64,000 nucleotides of DNA from Rachicladosporium sp. CCFEE 5018 (GCA_002077045.2 KZ111146.1:1025757-1089756), one strand, 5' to 3'. Positions 32,837 to 44,611 are shown, counted from the first letter of the stretch. Program-made: numbers and translations. Notes: a model not told the origin generated them from the letters alone.

Positions 32837-34322
32837 CTAGTACCGGTACGTCTCGCTCTTGAATGGACCCTCTTGTGGCAGACCCATGTACTCAGCTTGC
32901 ACATCCGTCATCTTGGTGAGGTGCACGTTGACATGCTCCAAGTGGAGAAGGGCGACCTGCTCGTCGAGAATTTTAGGCAAGACATAAACGCCAATGTCCA
33001 TGCGCTCAATAGCTTCAGTGTTTGGTCCCTCGTCGATCTTCTTGATGGGTCCAACGTTGCTCTCCTCACCATCAATGGCGCGGCCAAACTCAGTGAACTT
33101 CTGGCTGAACTTCTTGTCGCCGACCTTGTAGAGGAAGATCTGCGCAAGCACTTGGTTGGTGAAGGAGCAGGACATGACGAAAGAGCTGTGGCCAGTGGCG
33201 CAGCCGAGGTTGACAAGGCGGCCCTCGGCGAGGAGGATGATGTGGCGGCCGTTCTTCATCTCGAAGCGGTCGACTTGAGGCTTGATGGAGACCTTGCTCT
33301 TGGCGTTGGTCTTGAGCCATGCAACGTCGATCTCGATGTCGAAGTGGCCAATGTTGCAGACAATGGAGTCTTCGCGCATCTGCTCGAAGTGCTTGCCGAC
33401 GAGGATGTCACGGCAGCCGGTGGTCGTGACGAAGATCTGGCCAATGGGTGCAGCCTCCTCCATGGTGACGACTTGGTAGCCAGCCATGGCGGCTTGTAGA
33501 GCGTTGATAGGGTCGATCTCGGTGACAAGCACACGAGCACCCATGGAGCGGAGGGACTCGGAGCATCCCTTGCCGACATCACCGTAGCCTGCGACGACTG
33601 CGATCTTGCCAGCAATCATGACATCCGTAGCACGCTTGATGCCGTCAATGAGCGACTCTCTGCAGCCGTACAAGTTGTCGAACTTGCTCTTAGTGACGCA
33701 GTCGTTGACGTTGATGGCCGGGACCAGCAGACCGTGGTCCTTGTTCTTGAGCATGCGGTACAAGTGGTGCACACCGGTTGTAGTCTCCTCTGACACGCCG
33801 TAGCAGCCCTTGAGCATCTCCGGGTACTTCTTGTGCACGAGTGCGGTAAGATCACCGCCATCGTCGAGGATCAAGTTGAGCGGCTTGCCTGAGGGGAAAG
33901 ACTTGAGCTGCTGCTCGAGGCACCACTCGTACTCCTCCTCGGTCTCGCCCTTCCACGCGAAGACTGGGGTTCCGCCAGCAGCGATGGCAGCCGCAGCGTG
34001 ATCTTGCGTGGAGAAGATGTTGCAGGAAGTCCAGGTAAGCTCAGCGCCGAGAGCCTTGAGGGTCTCGATGAGAACAGCGGTCTGGATGGCTATACCAATG
34101 TCGTCAGTCGCTGATCGCCCAATGGCATTCCACAAGCCTATGCTCACTCATGTGAAGACAGCCAGCAATGCGGGCGCCCTTCAATGGCTGGTCTGAACCA
34201 AACTTCTCCCTCGTTTGCATGAGACCCGGCATCTCTTGCTCGGCCAGCTCGATCTCCCTGCGCCCGAAGGCTGCCAGGTTGAGGTCGGCGACCTTGTACT
34301 GCTTGGCGGGTTCGGAGCTCAT
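32837..34322 (-). CDS. SAH1: S-adenosyl-L-homocysteine hydrolase
   Basis: Two exons (34322-34148 and 34089-32837) separated by a 58-base GT-AG intron give 475 residues. The joined N-terminus reads ARIAGCLHMT then IQTAVLIETL, as in all members. NAD-binding GYGDVGKGC, substrate residues in GVHHLYRM and NVNDSVTKSKFDN-like NVNDCVTKSKFDN, the GHFDIEIDVAWL block, and the C-terminal PFKSETYRY are all present. The enzyme reversibly cleaves SAH to adenosine and homocysteine in the cytosol, relieving product inhibition of methyltransferases. It is about 25 residues longer than the budding yeast enzyme (449). The excess lies around EFGRAIDGEESNVGPIKKIDEGPNTEAI, before the dimerisation tail. Confidence 0.96.
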
Positions 34323-34779
34323 TTTGATTGTATGTGTGGTTGGGTGAGAAGGTAAATGGTTGTAGGTGGGATATTCGGCATGTTGACATGGAGTGAACTT
34401 TTCTCTATCTGACTTCATCCCACTCGGACTTCGGCGACATTCACGCCGAACACTACCGATATGTGCCCCCTTCACTTTACAAGGCTTCCCTTCATTCCAG
34501 TCCACTCTATGAGATGTATCATGCAGTGACGAGGAGACCTGATAGCAGATACGATATGGGGGTAAAACCTGACAGGCAGGACGCGAAGATACCAAGTTGA
34601 CTCTGCCAGCCTCTCATCGCTTCGAACGCGAAAGTGCACGATCGGTAAAGCATCCGTCTTGGATCCATGCCTCATAGCGCGTTAAACTCTTCATATTCTG
34701 CAAATAAATCACAGCACAAGCGCCCCTTCACTCATGGCTGATCTGATCACCCGCGCCGTCAGATCTGCGCTCAAATCGT
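34323..34779. other. Intergenic between SAH hydrolase and I78 gene
   Basis: Promoter region of SAH hydrolase. Nothing else recognisable. Confidence 0.5.
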
Positions 34780-35155
34780 TCATCCATGCGTGACCTTCTT
34801 CACGATGCCATCTTCCCCAGTGTGAATGTTCAGCCTGCAGTCAATCGTCAGTCACGTTGCGAGTAGCGCCACGACCGCGTCCACGTTCATGAGAGACTCA
34901 CCTATCAGGGTTGTGATCCTGCGTCATCATATCGCCCTCCTTGACAACGCGGTGCTGTTGAGGCAGCTCAGTCTTCGCAAATGTCTGCCATCGAGGGTCA
35001 GTGGACGGTGGTGCGATCCCAGCCTAACGAAATAGCAGGATTACCGTCTCATTAGAGCTATCACCAATCTTCTTGCCCATCAGCTTAGACATCCAGCCAG
35101 AGGTCTTGTCGTCTCCGCCACCGGCACCCATCATTCCAGGAACGACGAGAGGCAT
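34780..35155 (-). CDS. Small protein of the peptidase inhibitor I78 family
   Basis: Three short exons on the minus strand: 35155-35045, 34984-34902 and 34834-34780, totalling 82 residues. The protein begins MPLVVPGMMGAGGGDDKTSG and has the I78 core KIGDSSNETTFAKTELPQQHRVV, then a hydrophobic-acidic strand region. It ends with the family hallmark DRLNIHTGEDGIVKKVTHG, split across the last junction. The phases (0 and 2) fit exactly. Family members are compact single-domain inhibitors of serine proteases; no signal peptide is visible, so an intracellular target is likely. It is oriented like the downstream SAH hydrolase gene, about 460 bases away. Confidence 0.85.
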
Positions 35156-35574
35156 TGTACTGAAATTGCGTTGGTGAAACAGGATATGTGTTTGAGGGGC
35201 GTTCAGTGGGCGATGGACTTGCAGACGGTTAACGGTTCGAAAGTAACTCAGAATGCAAGTATCAAGTTCTTCGTAGCAAACTGCAGTGCTGCCAGTTAAT
35301 GCAGACAGCCAGCTTGATGTTGCAGTGGCAGTTAATGGAACGCAGCTGCGTCATCGGAACGCAAGCTCTAAAAGCTGTCGCCTGATCGCCAATAGGAGAA
35401 GCATGAAGGATTTCACGCTGATCAGAGACCGTTCAAATATCGAATGGCTCTGATAGCAGAAATTACAGTCGATTAGGTACACCGTGCCACAACAATACTC
35501 GCTAAAGGTCGCTACAGCATGCCACGTACACACGCCATTGAGAAAAGTCATCAACATCATACACTGACACTCTC
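35156..35574. other. Intergenic
   Basis: The promoter of the I78 gene and the 3' flank of the ammonium transporter gene. No gene is supported. Confidence 0.5.
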
Positions 35575-37229
35575 TTACTGTGCCATTCCCACCATACCTC
35601 CATGATCCTGCTCCCTCGAGAGCACTCTCAATGGGTACATGCTCTTCTCTGGATGGAACATAGTAGCCTGGCTGTGACTCCTCTGACTCTGCGCATCCAC
35701 ATCACCGTCCCCCTCGGGCTCATATCCCATCAGTCCATCGACGTGCGGCTTAACGTCCCGAATCAGCTCCACGTAATCGTACGCGAACTCGCCGATCTCG
35801 ACATCATCGATGCCTTGGGCTTCTTCCTCCACCGAGACGCGTATTTGTAGCGCCGGGATGAAGCGGCCGAGGAATGAGAGTGTCGTGAGAATGAGCATTG
35901 AGAGCAGAAAGGACCAAGCCATACCCGCCATGGAGTCAGCGAGCTGATATCCCATTTGTATCCAGTGTCTGTTAAGCCAGCCGCCGGCAATGACCGTAGT
36001 ACCGTCGAGGTGGGCTATGTAGTCTGCTGCGAAGAAGCCAGTGCAGATATTACCGATCAGTCCTCCGATGCCGTGCACAGCGAAGATGTCAAGCGCGTCG
36101 TCGGCGGAGATCCAGTACTTGATCTGTGTGGCAAAGTTGCAGCCTATGCCGGCGCAGACGCCGAAAACAACAGCAGACCAGGCTGGGACGTAGCCACTTC
36201 CTGGTGTGATCGCGACAAGACCTGCGACTACGCCGGAACAATAGCCAACTGTAGACCATTTGCCCTCGAGGCGGTAGTCGACCAAGCACCATGTTATGCC
36301 GCCAACGCAGGCTGCTAAATTGGTGACCACCGCTGCCATCACTGCTCGCATGTTCGCGCTGAGAGCGGACCCAGCGTTGAAGCCGAACCAGCCGACCTAG
36401 AGGAAGACTGTGCCGATGACGATGTGGGTCACATTGTGTGGTCTGAAGTTGAGTGCTTGTGTGCCGTGGCCAGAGCGCTTGCCGAGGACGTAAGAGTATG
36501 CAAGTGCTGCTGCGCCGGACGAGATATGCACGGGCGTTCCGCCCGCAAAGTCGAGTCCTCCCAGCTTGTATCCCCATCCTGCTGGATTCCTACGGTACTT
36601 TATTAGTGTGTGTCATGTTCATTCAGCTGTTCAGGCATCTCTCACCAGTTCCAGCACGCAATCGGATCATATACGACCGTGCTCCACACAAACATGAAGA
36701 TTACGCATGGCAGCATCCTGCGTCTTTCTGCTGCTGCTCCTACAGCAAGTGCAACTGTAATGGCTGCGAACATGCCCTGGTAGACTGCGTAAAGCAAGTC
36801 GGGGATCTTCGGGCTAGCCACGCTAGGCGCAGCGAGGACATTTCGGTAGCCGGTGTTAGCCAGATCGCCGATAAAGAAGTTGGCGCTGTGGGAGAATGTC
36901 AAGCTATATCCCCAGAAGAACCACTGAAAGCTCACGACTGCTGTAGCCATGCAGGAGAGCCATATGAGGGATAGGGCTGACTTCCGCCGTGCAAGGCCGG
37001 AGTAGAAGAAGCTGCGAGCAGTCTTGTGTTAGCAGGAGCGCTTGTCCGAATTCAACAGAGAAGCCACGCACCCAACACCTGGTATCATGAGCAGCACCAA
37101 AGCTGTCGATGTGAGGATCCAGGCAATGTCGCCGGACTGGTAGAACACATTGAGGTCCTCTGTGAGCGAGTCTCCGCCTGTCGCCGTTGTGCCATTGTAG
37201 GCCTGTAGAGGAACATAGGATGTAGCCAT
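35575..37229 (-). pseudogene. Ammonium transporter (Mep/Amt family) with an in-frame stop codon
   Basis: Three exons on the minus strand: 37229-37072, 37011-36646 and 36589-35575, together 513 codons. Family features are present throughout: an N-terminal helix (DIAWILTSTALVLLMIPGVG), FFYSGLARRKSALSLIW, WFFWGYSLTFS, an ISSGAAALAYSYVLGKR segment with the conserved GTPVH upstream, NVTHIVIGTVFL, VGWFGFNAGSALSANMRA, and AVHGIGGLIGNI. Exactly one codon is wrong: TAG at 36399-36397, between FL and VGWFGFN, where the family normally has tryptophan (TGG). No plausible intron removes it. If real, the protein ends after about 270 residues. Intact members import ammonium and, in the Mep2 subgroup, sense nitrogen starvation. 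The C-terminal tail ends MVGMAQ. Confidence 0.85.
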
Positions 37230-37538
37230 AATTGTAGTCCGATTAAGCAGTGAGCTTGGTCAACGGGGATGCCCAATGGCTTGCATGTGGAATGAGTTCT
37301 AATCCTGCGATTGGACAACGTCGCCGAGTGAGATGCTGCGGTAGTGGCGCAAGGTGAAGTGAGGTAGTGTCGTAGGCGTATTCATGTGCGACGTGCAAAC
37401 GTCTGTTCTGTAAGTCGCTGGATTCGATCTCAAGGCAAGTCTGGGTCGTAGCTTCCACGCCACCTGTGCTACAACAATACTTCGATAATGATGCTACTCG
37501 ACAAAAGGAGATTCACACAAGAAGAGAAGAGGAGCACA
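37230..37538. other. Intergenic
   Basis: Upstream flank of the ammonium transporter gene. Nothing recognised. Confidence 0.5.
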
Positions 37539-38482
37539 ATGGCGAGCGTAAGCATACGCCTCGCTACAGTACCACACACAAACCTACACTAGCAATCGGT
37601 GACTAGCCCTGCGATCAAAATCAATTCTCCTCGAACTTCCTCGCATAGCGTCTCCAATGGCCTAGAAGGAGCGTCTCCTGCAGGTGGCAGAGTGCTCAAT
37701 CTGACGCATGCTCCGCCGGCGCGCATGTCCCGGCCAGGAACATGCGTCTCGGCTGCAGAAGACATGTAAGCACTCTGATACCGATAAGGACGAATCAGGG
37801 CCTGAGGACGACGACAAAGTGCTGGCAGATGGAATTGCCATGGCTCATTGGTGGGGGCCGAGTCTGTTATCGCAGCTTTGACATGACATTCTTGTGATGG
37901 GAATTGATAGCGCGCACTACCGGAGTCGGCACCAACGGCGAGGAAAAGCAGTCAACGTCTTCGATTGCAAATACACGGAGGTTGAGAGGAGAGCGTGGGA
38001 TTTTGGAGACGAACCGACAAGCTGGACACGCAACGCGTTCCTGCAGCTTGCGCGAATGGGCTTTCTCGCTACGAGCATCCCCTGTCGATCCAGTTGCGAC
38101 AGCGTGGGGCGAGACTGGACATGGTCGGTGCGCGGGAGGATGGAAATGAGCTTGTCTGACGATGATGACAGACTCACAGCCAGAACGCGAGATAGCACCG
38201 CAACTCGTATCGTTCTCGGCACGCCGATGCCCATTTCGCGCCGCGGCTGCGAAGCAAACTCGCCCCACGAGCTCATCTGCGGTCGTCGGAATACCACGAG
38301 CACCACGAGTTAACTACGCACGCCCGAGAAATAGTCCCACGACCAAGACTTCCAAGCAGACACATAAACTGCGTCTTACGAAAGCTTCATCCAAGGTAGC
38401 AACTGGCGAGAAGCCCAGAGCACTCGACTCGCAGAGTGACGCTTTAGAGGCACCCATAGACTTCTCTCGACTTTATCAATGA
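37539..38482 (+). CDS. Possible multi-exon gene, structure unresolved
   Basis: Protein-like pieces are visible in different frames. A 9-base first exon (37539-37547, MAS) with donor GTAAGC can join 37593 in frame and reads QSVTSPAIKINSPRTSSHSV. A segment around 37780-37860 reads DESGPEDDDKVLADGIAMAH. The last 106 codons before TAG/TGA-free end 38480-38482 (from the Met at 38162) finish SQSDALEAPIDFSRLYQ. I could not find one set of splice sites that unites them, so boundaries inside the range are uncertain. The composition is Ser/Pro/Lys-rich and looks disordered. No family is recognised. Confidence 0.3.
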
Positions 38483-38952
38483 GCGGTAGGATTGAGGCAT
38501 AACATGGCTTTGCCTATCAGCTCAAAAGGATGATTGCTGGAGATTTTGCCCAAATTTCGGATGGTCGATCGGTTGCAACGTCGCTGTGAGTGACTTGACG
38601 CGAAACGCATTCATAGAAGTTATCGAACACAATTCCAGAGAAGTGCATCTATATTGTAGTGCTAGATTGCTGTTCGGTACCTCACGGCAGCAAATAGAGT
38701 TCAGCAGCCATGACATCAATTCTGAGATGCGGCTACAACGCGAACGCTGTGTAAGTGGCAAAGGTCCAGCATGGGAATTCAATACTACCCTCTTTCGATT
38801 TCGCTACTTCGACAAAGGAGAGTCGCTGATAGGGTGCACACACCTGGATCGATTCAGTATGCTGCCCAGTAGCGCAGCGACACACATAGCTCGGCTGTCA
38901 TGCAGTCGTCGATAGCATCGCCAGTCGATACTGTAGGATCGACAGACCACTT
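38483..38952. other. Intergenic
   Basis: Upstream of the PAF-acetylhydrolase gene. A 109-codon frame (38586-38915) has no domain and is not called. Confidence 0.5.
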
Positions 38953-40789
38953 ATGATGTCTGAGCAAGAGGGCGTCAACCTGGAACCAGAGCTCTCACGA
39001 CGTATGACGAGTGAACCTCCTTCACCTCAGGATCCTAAGCCTCGCCCGCCTCGTGGCTTCCGCGATCAGAAATATGTGCCAGGCAAATCACTTCCGACTT
39101 ATACCGGACCGTACAGCGTCGGTACCTTCGAGCTCGAATATGCCGCTCGTGAACCGAGGACATTCTCTCATATCACTCGCAATGGGACGCCACTTCTACG
39201 ATTGGAGACTGTGCTCATGACGGTCTACTATCCAGCATCTCATGATGTGCATAGCTCCTTGACGAAGAGGGCGAAACAGTCGCGAGAACTATGGCTTGGA
39301 AGACCTCGACTGGGTCTGCTGGCAGGGTACTCAGGCTTTGTAAAGCTCTCGCCGGCACTGACTTGGCCGTTCTTCGTACCGATCTTGTTCACCAAGTTGC
39401 CCGCATACCGCAACGCTAAGCTCGCACATCATTGGGCGCCTGCAATCAACACGAAGGAGGGTGGTGTGGATGTCAAGACAAAGGCGGGCGAGAAACCAAG
39501 CCCGGACGCAGATGCTCGACCGACCTTCCCATTGATCATATTCTCCCATGGACTTGGGGGCACACGGACTATGTACTCCTCCATCTGTGGTGAATTTGCC
39601 AGCTACGGCTTCGTAGTCTGCGCGGTAGAGCATCGCGATGGATCAGGTCCACGTACATATATCAACAACGCAACACCCTCATCGACAGCAACGGTCGAGG
39701 CGGAGGAGCGCAAGCACGGTTACCACTCAGTGAATTATCTATTTCCAAAGGACAATCCATGGGACACGTCGCCAACGAACGACAAAGGGGTGGATAGCGA
39801 GCTGCGTGGCGCGCAGATAGACCTGCGTATGGCTGAGATCGAGGAGGCGCTGGAGTGCATCCGGCTTATCAATAATGGTCGCGGCGTCGACGTCGCGAAA
39901 GGCAACCTACGTCGGAAGGGAGCGAAGGGAGCGAGCTCTCATGGGCTTGACGGGGTATGTTGCAGTGTCTTGCCTGGATTCGAAATCCTGTCTGACGTGC
40001 ACCATGTAGATCGAGTGGCAAGACTGGACGAACCGAGTCCGCATGACCCACATCACAGCTTGCGGTCACAGCTTCGGCGCCTCAACCGTGGTCGAGATGC
40101 TCCGTCATGACGACCGCTTCACAAAAATCTCCCAAGGCATCATCTACGATATTTGGGGCGCCGGCACTCGCCCACCGGAACCAGACTCGCCAGGTCATCG
40201 CATACGGGTACCTCTACTTGTCATCAACAGCGAAGCATTCACCTACTGGCGCAGCAACTTCGATTTAGTGAACTCCCTGGTCAAGGAAGCGCACTCTGAT
40301 CCCGATCCGGCACCAGCCTGGATGACCACAATCCGCGGCACAATTCATATCTCCCAATCGGACTTTACTCTCCTATACCCTCGCATCTGCTCACTGCTCC
40401 TGAAAGCTTACGCCGATCCACGGAGAGCCATAGACTTGAATATCAATGCCTCTCTCGAGTTCCTCCGCCTCGTCTCACCTGCCGAGCTAGCACAGGTCAG
40501 CCGGTCATCTCATAACGAGAATCTTCTCGACAAAGCAGTGTCCACTCTGGATGATATTCCGTCTCTAGCTTTCACACGACCGAAGGACGGCTTTGTTGGG
40601 GCGCGAAACCATATCCCACACGAGACAAGATACCGTCTGAATCCCAAGGTGTATAAGAAAAAGTTTCTTGCGAGAGCACAGCAGATGGGCGATAAGGACC
40701 CGATGGCTGAGTCGTGGTTGTTTGCGAAGCCAAGTCAGGTGCTTTTGAGTGGGTGGTTAGAGAAGCAGCATGCAAGGGTGCAGGTCTGA
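38953..40789 (+). CDS. PAF-acetylhydrolase family lipase/esterase
   Basis: Two exons, 38953-39954 and 40010-40789, are joined across a 55-base GT-AG intron to give 593 residues. This is an alpha/beta hydrolase of the plasma PAF-AH (isoform II) type. The oxyanion-hole segment is LIIFSHGLGGTRTMYSSI, the nucleophile elbow is GHSFGAS (exon 2), the candidate acid is in IIYDIWGAG, and the candidate His is in IRGTIHISQSDF. An N-terminal extension of about 45 residues is Pro-rich. The family removes short or oxidised sn-2 acyl chains from phospholipids; the substrate in fungi is not established. A moderately hydrophobic segment (LTWPFFVPILFTKLP) may give membrane association. Tandem ATGs (38953, 38956) make the exact start ambiguous by one codon. 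Confidence 0.88.
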
Positions 40790-41123
40790 ATTTACCCGTC
40801 CCACTGTATGATGTAAGGATTGAAGTGCCAGTCACATGGAGTCAAAGAAGCTGTGGATCTGTGTACGATATAGTCCATTCCAATGTGCAGAACTGCACTA
40901 CTGTCATTTCATACCGTTGCCCCGACTATCGCCTTCCAGAGGTCACCTTCCCAACCGGTTCGCGCAACCGAAGCCAATTTGTCCATTCAATGCCGAGTAC
41001 TTGTCGCGACCCGTGTTGTCAAGAACCACCGTCTCACCTTGTACCCGACTCCGATGAAATGCCGTTAAGCTTGACCATGTTTGCCGTCTCATCTCGCACT
41101 GTCTGATGACCTAGCACTCCCTC
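40790..41123. other. Convergent 3' flanks
   Basis: Lies between the ends of the PAF-acetylhydrolase and beta-propeller genes. No gene is supported. Confidence 0.5.
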
Positions 41124-42431
41124 TCACTGACCGTTGAACCACTGAGGTGGCGCTCCACCATCGTGATGTGCCATACCCATCCACCCTTGTCTGCTTCCAA
41201 GGCGGTTGAGGTCAAGATACTGGACCTGCGCGCCGTGTGCGAGGTCAAGCACAGCCAAGCCAGGAGAGCCGCTCAAAATATACATGTAGGGACCAGATAT
41301 GGTGCTGTCGAACGCACCCGCCATACTGGACGTTCCATTTGTAGTGAAAGGGATGGACCCTGTCAGTGCACCACTGCCTGCGGAGAAGGTATATATCAGG
41401 TTCTGCCCGGCATCATTGCCATAGGCGGAGTCCAAGTTGGCATCGTATTCGGCCCAGCATATGGCTTTTTGACCAGCCACTGTCGTATGGACCTTTTCCG
41501 TAACCCGAAGGTCCGTATCGATAGTCAATACTGAGGCGCCAAACGAAGGATCCGAAACGAAGATAGAGGACTGTGATAGAAAGGCGAAGCCAAACTCCAT
41601 GTATAGATCGGCAACCTGGGTCGTAACCGGCGTTTCCTGGATTCGACCGCCTATGACGGGCCAAGCAAGGATGTAGCCAGGTTGCTTTGGTGTCGACCCG
41701 GCATTGCCTTTGGTTGTCACGAACAGAGCGCTCGAGTCAGGATTGAAGCGGATTTGCGATGCTGAACCTGGTGGTCCGGAAGGCGGCGTTGTCTCGTGTA
41801 GAGCATCGCCAAGCGGGCGTAAGTTACCCACAGGCTGGAGGCCATGGAATGGGTCAGCGTGGAAGCATGCCACGCCTGCCTGCGCGCCGCCGTTGAGAAC
41901 GCAAACTATCATCACGATTAGCGTGAGCCAGAGACGTGAGCAGCAGCAGCAGTCTCCTTACCTGTTCTGAGTTCCTTTGAGTAAGTGACAGAGATAGGGA
42001 AGTCGCCAAGTGAAGCTGCTGGCGTCCCAACAATGCTCAACTGAGTTGGGTCGGATGGATCGATGTGGAACATGACCACGGTATTGCTGCCAGCATTGAC
42101 CGTGAACAGAACCTTCAGAGCGATCAGAGGAGGGGATGATAGATTGTCCTAATCAAGCACTCACGTTCTCGCTCACGACAACAGACCCTTGCGATCCTAG
42201 GCTGTCGGCGGCATTTGGCACTCCAGAGCCATTCACCATGCTAGACCCCAAACCTGCCGTTGATGTCCTGATCGCACCACCGAGTCTACCATCTTGACCA
42301 ACACCAATCGAAACAATACTGCTTCCGTCCGATCTGTTGTCAAGAAAATAGACTGCGGACTTGGCGTTGCGGAATGGGCGTGGCGTAGCGAGAACTGGTG
42401 TAAGCAGGAGTGCGTACTTGAAAATGAACAT
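41124..42431 (-). CDS. Secreted lactonase-like beta-propeller protein (complete copy)
   Basis: Three exons on the minus strand: 42431-42165, 42112-41962 and 41905-41124, giving 399 residues. The N-terminus MFIFKYALLLTPVLATPRP is a signal peptide with a likely cleavage near residue 16. The body consists of repeated blade-like strands (AVYFLDNRSDGSSIVSIGV, VLFTVNAGSNTVVMFHID, QIRFNPDSSALFVTTKG, LIYTFSAGSGALTGSIPF), as in the 6-phosphogluconolactonase/3-carboxymuconate cyclase-like family. Many fungal members are extracellular and of unknown activity. The Met at 42458 would add nine residues but spoil the signal peptide. Bases 41829-42431 recur after the second gap. Confidence 0.82.
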
Positions 42432-43506
42432 CGCGTCGATTTCGTCAAACGGGATCAAGAGGTATGATATTAAGATACACGCAACCAGACGCAGTGCACG
42501 GCGTCGATGCCATTTTATATATTTGCATCCGCTATCACTATTAGTCCTTCGAGCGCTACCTTGTAAAGTCAGTACCTGCGCTTCGTCTGTGCGGTTCCTC
42601 GAAATGGCCGATGAGGAATCAAAGTATGAGGAATCACAGACGCATGGGATACATGCGGCTCATAACCGGCGTCCAAGGAACGAGCCTGCAGAGAGTTCCG
42701 GATCGCGTAGGAGTAATTGACTTTAGTAGGACTGACTCCATAGAGATTCCAAATCCGCTAACCCAATGTGGAAATTCGGATTCGCGCGTCCCATGGCGAA
42801 ACCAACGGCTCCATTGTTGTCACCCGCGAGCAACGTAGTTGCGTGGGCTATCGAGAACGCTAAAGCTCGAACAGGAATGCCACGTTATTGGCCGCGTAGT
42901 CCTGGAGCATCTGTGGTGGAGGGCGGATGGCGAAAGGGTCGTTCTTCGCGGATAAGAAAGGTGAGTAGTTGCTAGTCATCGGGCTGATACTCCCTGGTCG
43001 TCGATGACGGTCGTCGTGGTGAAAGCTGGGTTTCCGAGCGTAGCCACCTCAACCAGATAGATCCGTCCCAGGGAATTCACGTATAGCTGTATGAGCGAGG
43101 TGGTACCGTTGTAGCCTAGCTGCTTTCACTCGAGATTACTACCTATAAGGGGCTCCTCGGCACCGTCTTCGACAACACTCACAATCGCTGTGAAGATAGC
43201 TAGCTTTGAGTCAGCTAGTGGTCAGAAACGGAGAAGTCTCTCGCACGTTTGCTGAGGTCCTTCGGCTCGGGGGAAAGCATGTCTGAAAGGCAGGTGGATG
43301 CTGCGAGGGATTGTGAATTGAGAAAGCGCATCAGTACTCGACACTGACCTAGACTCCCCGCCGTCTATTCGACATCGGTTATCTAGCGCACAACGAGTGC
43401 CGCTTTGGTCTTCTCGCCGGACTCTTCATCGCAGTGTTGCTCGTTCGGCAGCGGCGAGAGCACCACCTTCAGCCATTCCGGAAGCTTGAGTGTAGTGCTT
43501 ACTCCC
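42432..43506. other. Intergenic 1.1 kb (copy 1)
   Basis: The promoter of the beta-propeller gene and the 3' flank of PRP5. A 38-codon frame at 42604 (MADEESKYEESQTHG...) is the only small candidate and is unsupported. Confidence 0.45.
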
Positions 43507-43908
43507 TTAGACAACGCTATACCTCCCACCACCAGCCCTCCGATCTCCCTCCCCACTCAAGGCAGCAATAGTCCCTTCCCTCAACAACCTCACCAATTCA
43601 GCCATCGAGTCCTCCACAATAATCTTCGTCGGCCCCTCGACAAGAATATACAGCTTCGGCAGCTCGCCTGGCTGCGGCTCCTTGCCCTTGTCGTAGTAAT
43701 TGCCTTTCGTAGTGATCGAGACTTGGCTCTGATCCAGGATCTTGGAAGTGTTGGTGCGATTCGTGACGGCCCAACGGGCTTTCTGCGGGAAATCGTTGAT
43801 CTCGAGCGTGGCGTGGAAGGCGCCTGCGTCGGGGCCGTGATTGTCAATGGGCTGGCCGGGGCGGGCGGGACCTGAGAGGGAAGTATTAGTATGTCGTACT
43901 GAGTTCTT
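43507..43908 (-). CDS. PRP5: PRP5 C-terminal fragment cut by the gap (copy 1)
   Basis: The last coding exon (43871-43507) and part of the preceding intron of the helicase described at 45687-49301. The contig ends inside that intron. Confidence 0.92.
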   Translation of the reverse strand, partial: KNSVRHTNTSLSGPARPGQPIDNHGPDAGAFHATLEINDFPQKARWAVTNRTNTSKILDQSQVSITTKGNYYDKGKEPQPGELPKLYILVEGPTKIIVEDSMAELVRLLREGTIAALSGEGDRRAGGGRYSVV

Positions 43909-44008
43909 NNNNNNNNNNNNNNNNNNNNNNNNNNNNNNNNNNNNNNNNNNNNNNNNNNNNNNNNNNNNNNNNNNNNNNNNNNNNNNNNNNNNNNNNNNNN
44001 NNNNNNNN
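43909..44008. other. Assembly gap of exactly 100 N
   Basis: The second 100-N placeholder. The two flanks represent the same 2080 bases. Confidence 0.98.
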
Positions 44009-44611
44009 CACAGGCTGGAGGCCATGGAATGGGTCAGCGTGGAAGCATGCCACGCCTGCCTGCGCGCCGCCGTTGAGAACGCAAACTATCATCACGATTA
44101 GCGTGAGCCAGAGACGTGAGCAGCAGCAGCAGTCTCCTTACCTGTTCTGAGTTCCTTTGAGTAAGTGACAGAGATAGGGAAGTCGCCAAGTGAAGCTGCT
44201 GGCGTCCCAACAATGCTCAACTGAGTTGGGTCGGATGGATCGATGTGGAACATGACCACGGTATTGCTGCCAGCATTGACCGTGAACAGAACCTTCAGAG
44301 CGATCAGAGGAGGGGATGATAGATTGTCCTAATCAAGCACTCACGTTCTCGCTCACGACAACAGACCCTTGCGATCCTAGGCTGTCGGCGGCATTTGGCA
44401 CTCCAGAGCCATTCACCATGCTAGACCCCAAACCTGCCGTTGATGTCCTGATCGCACCACCGAGTCTACCATCTTGACCAACACCAATCGAAACAATACT
44501 GCTTCCGTCCGATCTGTTGTCAAGAAAATAGACTGCGGACTTGGCGTTGCGGAATGGGCGTGGCGTAGCGAGAACTGGTGTAAGCAGGAGTGCGTACTTG
44601 AAAATGAACAT
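44009..44611 (-). CDS. Lactonase-like beta-propeller protein, N-terminal fragment (copy 2)
   Basis: Exons 44611-44345 and 44292-44142 and the first part of exon 3 (44085-44009) are identical to the complete gene. The remainder is missing at the contig start, so this should not be counted as a second gene. Confidence 0.92.

Larger units (their letters stand above)
41829..43908. repeat. Copy 1 of a 2080-base duplicated block ending at an N gap
   Basis: Identical in length to 44009-46088. I noticed a single difference (C at 43410, A at 45590). The right end coincides with the first N of the second gap. Confidence 0.95.

Noticed and set aside
36397..36420. A 24-base intron (GTCATC to CTCTAG) removing the stop in the ammonium transporter
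   Set aside because: Far below the shortest introns seen here (about 47 bases), and it would delete conserved family residues.
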